DNA of 6,799 nucleotides. It comes from Tatlockia sp. (GTDB taxonomy: Bacteria; Cyanobacteriota; Cyanobacteriia; Cyanobacteriales; Chroococcidiopsidaceae). The position numbers and the translations under genes were made by a program. The DNA lies in NCBI GenBank assembly GCA_013698215.1, contig JACCVJ010000002.1, forward strand, positions 1-6,799, given 5' to 3'. The first letter of the stretch is position 1. Every line of letters begins with the position of its first letter. The notes beneath the pieces are model-generated. The model made no database searches, was not told the origin of the DNA, and worked only from the letters and a program-made list of their open reading frames with translations. Shown here one piece after another: positions 5,204-6,799 of this stretch.

Positions 5204-6355
5204 TTAAATAGCTCTACTGGTACGCATTGAGGTGACAAATTGCTCAAATAAATAATCAGCATCGTGGGGGCCGGGGCTTGCTTCGGGATGGTACTGTACG
5301 GAAAACATCGGTAAGGTTTTATGCTTTAATCCGGCAACAGTGCGATCGTTGAGGTTGAGATGAGTAATTTCTACGTCCGCACCGGGTAAGGAATCGGGAT
5401 CGAGGGCAAAACTATGATTTTGGCTAGTAATTTCTACTTTTTGCGCTAACCCCGCAGGCTGATTTAAGCCGCGATGACCAAATTTGAGTTTATAAGTTTG
5501 AGCGCCCAAAGATAAGCCCAAAATTTGATGCCCCATACAAATCCCAAATACAGGTTTTTGGCAAGTTAGTAAGGCTTTGGTTGTTTCTATCCCTTCGATA
5601 TTTGCGGCGGGATCGCCGGGGCCATTAGAAAGAAATATCCCATCAGGATTGTATTTCATAATCTCCTCGGCGGGCATACTTGCCGGAACAACAATTACTC
5701 TGCAACCATAACTTGCTAATCGGCGTAAAATATTGCGCTTAATTCCAAAATCTAAGGCGACAACAGTTAGTTGTTTTTCGACTATTGGCTCGCTAGAGGG
5801 TTTAAATTCCCATACATTAGTTGTCGGATCTGACCATTCGTACACGTCTTTTGTCGTTACTTCTTTGACTAAATTTAAGCCTGCCATAGTAGGCGCTGTT
5901 TGGACTAATTCTAATAAATCTGTTTCGTCAAGCTCAGTCGAAATGCCGCCATTCATTGCCCCTAATACCCGAATTTTGCGAGTTAAAGCGCGAGTATCAA
6001 TGCCATAGATTCCTGGTATATTGTGCTTTTTGAGGTAGTCAGTCAAACTACTGGTAGAGCGCCAGTTGCTGGGGCGATCGCAGATATTGCGCGCGATCGC
6101 TCCTCTTACTTGCGGATGGCTTGATTCTTCGTCTTCAACATTCACTCCGGTATTGCCAATTTCGGGATAGGTAAAAACTATCATCTGACCGCGATAACTA
6201 GGATCGGTCAATACTTCTTGATAGCCCGTCATTCCGGTATTAAAAACTACTTCTCCTGTCGTTGTTCCAGTCGCTCCAAAAGACCAACCGCGATAGGTTG
6301 TGCCATCAGCAAGGACTAAGATAGCGGGTTTAGCATTGGCAAACGGTGTAGGCAT
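5204..6355 (-). CDS. carA: carbamoyl-phosphate synthase small subunit (glutamine amidotransferase)
   Basis: The 383-residue product matches CarA in length (E. coli CarA is 382). It hydrolyses glutamine and channels ammonia to CarB, which makes carbamoyl phosphate for arginine and pyrimidine synthesis in the cytosol. The N-terminal domain shows LADGTTYRGWSFGA (15-28), GEVVFNTGMTGYQEVLTDPS (34-53), FTYPEIGNTG (61-70) and GIDTRALTRKIR (118-129). The class I glutaminase domain shows ALDFGIKRNILR (200-211), SNGPGDP (243-249), the nucleophile elbow FGICMGHQILG (C273), KFGHRG (291-296) and QYHPEASPGP (H356, E358). The triad C273/H356/E358 is intact. No carB is in the window, so the genes are apparently unlinked here. 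No hairpin follows the stop, so read-through into the malic enzyme gene is possible. The ribosome binding site is weak, but the start gives the expected N-terminus. Confidence 0.97.
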   Translation of the reverse strand: MPTPFANAKPAILVLADGTTYRGWSFGATGTTTGEVVFNTGMTGYQEVLTDPSYRGQMIVFTYPEIGNTGVNVEDEESSHPQVRGAIARNICDRPSNWRSTSSLTDYLKKHNIPGIYGIDTRALTRKIRVLGAMNGGISTELDETDLLELVQTAPTMAGLNLVKEVTTKDVYEWSDPTTNVWEFKPSSEPIVEKQLTVVALDFGIKRNILRRLASYGCRVIVVPASMPAEEIMKYNPDGIFLSNGPGDPAANIEGIETTKALLTCQKPVFGICMGHQILGLSLGAQTYKLKFGHRGLNQPAGLAQKVEITSQNHSFALDPDSLPGADVEITHLNLNDRTVAGLKHKTLPMFSVQYHPEASPGPHDADYLFEQFVTSMRTSRAI

Positions 6356-6387
6356 TTTCGATCAGGCTATTTATGCACATTGCGACC

Positions 6388-6396
6388 ATTATGCCA
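6388..6396 (-). promoter_or_regulatory. possible extended -10 promoter of carA
   Basis: On the minus strand TG-G-CATAAT (6396-6388) is an extended -10 with five of six matches to TATAAT. No recognisable -35 lies 16-18 bases upstream, which an extended -10 can tolerate. The predicted start near 6381 would leave a leader of about 25 bases before the carA ATG. Confidence 0.35.
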
Positions 6397-6430
6397 TGAG
6401 TCGTTTTTAACGGTTGTTGATTTTGTCGTG

Positions 6431-6442
6431 ATGCGATCGCAT
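6431..6442. repeat. HIP1 palindrome upstream of carA
   Basis: ATGCGATCGCAT is a perfect 12-bp palindrome built on HIP1, about 75 bases before the carA start. On the minus strand its first ATG opens the short frame that ends at 6407. Confidence 0.85.
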
Positions 6443-6489
6443 TACTAGGCGATCCTCCTTAACAATTTCGGTACTTACGGATAAGAAAC

Positions 6490-6524
6490 CCTCCAATACC
6501 CTTAAAAAGGAGCTTTTATTTTCC
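6490..6524. repeat. 35-base direct repeat, copy A
   Basis: The sequence begins CCTCCAATACCCTTAAAAAG and differs from 6559-6593 at one base of 35 (T6497 versus C6566). The two copies start 69 bases apart. Its end, ATTTTCC, also starts a small hairpin, TTTTCCT-CTT-AGGAAAA (6519-6535). Confidence 0.85.
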
Positions 6525-6558
6525 TCTTAGGAAAAAATCGATTCACTGTTTGTACAAG

Positions 6559-6593
6559 CCTCCAACACCCTTAAAAAGGAGCTTTTATTTTCC
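6559..6593. repeat. 35-base direct repeat, copy B
   Basis: This is the partner of 6490-6524 (34 of 35 identical). It overlaps the start of the C/G-rich hairpin repeat by six bases (6588-6593). The two therefore form one composite element running to 6622; copy A lacks the C/G-rich part. Confidence 0.85.
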
Positions 6594-6622
6594 CCCCTTT
6601 TTCAAGGGGGTTAGGGGGGATC
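6588..6622. repeat. C/G-rich hairpin repeat, copy 2
   Basis: This is the second copy of the element at 1841-1875 (32 of 35 identical), in the same orientation. The stem is CCCCCTT (6593-6599) with AAGGGGG (6604-6610) around TTTC, followed by TTAGGGGGGATC. Two of the three differences keep or restore stem pairing or fall in the loop, so the hairpin is retained. Confidence 0.8.
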
Positions 6623-6735
6623 GAGTTTTGAATCAGTCCTCAATTCATCAACCTATCTTTTATTTTTTATGGAAATCTTTGATAAAAAAGCTTTACAGTA
6701 AATTAATATACCTTAATATTTTTTCTAATAAACTT

Positions 6736-6799
6736 GTGCAAGAAGATTTTAGACTAATTGTCGATTTAGTATTAGTCCTTGCAGTGTCGGCGGTAGGTG
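6736..6799 (+). CDS. probable cation/proton antiporter, N-terminal start (partial)
   Basis: A GTG at 6736 opens 21 complete codons that run off the window edge: M(GTG)QEDFRLIVDLVLVLAV, then SAVG. I recognise this from memory as the opening of cyanobacterial CPA2/KefB-type cation:proton antiporters, which begin MQEDFRLIVDLV and then enter a first transmembrane helix. The visible stretch turns hydrophobic from about residue 7, as expected. The upstream frame is open for at least 75 bases but has no ATG, so GTG is the most likely start. No clear Shine-Dalgarno is present. The transported ion (Na+ or K+) and subfamily cannot be judged from 21 residues. Confidence 0.6.
   Translation, partial: MQEDFRLIVDLVLVLAVSAVG

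Larger units (their letters stand above)
6356..6735. other. repeat-rich divergent intergenic region
   Basis: No confident gene lies in these 380 bases between carA (-) and the antiporter start (+). The region holds the possible carA promoter, a HIP1 palindrome, and an 11-codon minus-strand frame at 6442-6407 behind an AAGGAGG. It also holds two near-identical 35-base repeats spaced 69 bases, and a second copy of the C/G-rich hairpin repeat. The last 110 bases are very AT rich and probably hold the antiporter promoter, including the direct repeat TTAATAT (6703-6709 and 6713-6719). Confidence 0.6.

Noticed and set aside
5733..6008. 91-codon plus-strand frame antisense to carA
   Set aside because: Shadow of carA, with no domain or ribosome binding site of note.
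6490..6622. CRISPR array from the 35-base repeats
   Set aside because: There are only two copies, the second merges into a different dispersed repeat found elsewhere, and there are no further units or cas genes.

Overview
The window is a stretch of cyanobacterial chromosome. The octamer GCGATCGC (HIP1, a hallmark of many cyanobacterial genomes) occurs nine times in 6.8 kb, where chance predicts about one per 65 kb. The AroB, formamidase, RhlE-like helicase, ACT-malic enzyme, CarA and CPA2 antiporter proteins all read like cyanobacterial versions. C- and G-rich hairpin repeats of the kind scattered through many filamentous and Chroococcidiopsis-like genomes are also present. The genus cannot be fixed from the sequence alone. 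No phage, transposase, CRISPR, tRNA or rRNA was seen.

Layout: (1) 1-199, the last 65 codons of aroB (+), then a hairpin/T-run terminator. (2) 200-600, an AT-rich regulatory gap with a perfect NtcA-type box (TGTA-N8-TACA, 395-410). (3) 601-1776, fmdA, an acetamidase/formamidase-family amidase with a strong Shine-Dalgarno. (4) 1938-2204, a small FmdB-family zinc-ribbon protein, separated from fmdA by a hairpin repeat. (5) 2384-3658, an RhlE-like RNA helicase whose motif II is DECD rather than DEAD. (6) 3660-3691, a strong hairpin between convergent genes. (7) 3706-5097 (-), an ACT-domain malic enzyme. (8) 5204-6355 (-), carA. (9) 6356-6735, a repeat-rich divergent intergenic region. (10) 6736-6799 (+), the first 21 codons of a probable cation/proton antiporter.

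The genes are mostly housekeeping and do not form one pathway. The nearest thing to a functional module is the nitrogen-control box, fmdA and fmdB. This suggests amide scavenging for ammonium (with formate or acetate as by-product) switched on by nitrogen shortage. carA also handles nitrogen: it supplies glutamine-derived ammonia for carbamoyl phosphate, used for arginine and pyrimidines. carA and the malic enzyme share a strand with a 106-base gap and could be partly co-transcribed. I found no convincing wholly new system. The most useful leads are the NtcA-type box before fmdA, the HIP1-linked DECD helicase motif, and the composite hairpin repeats.
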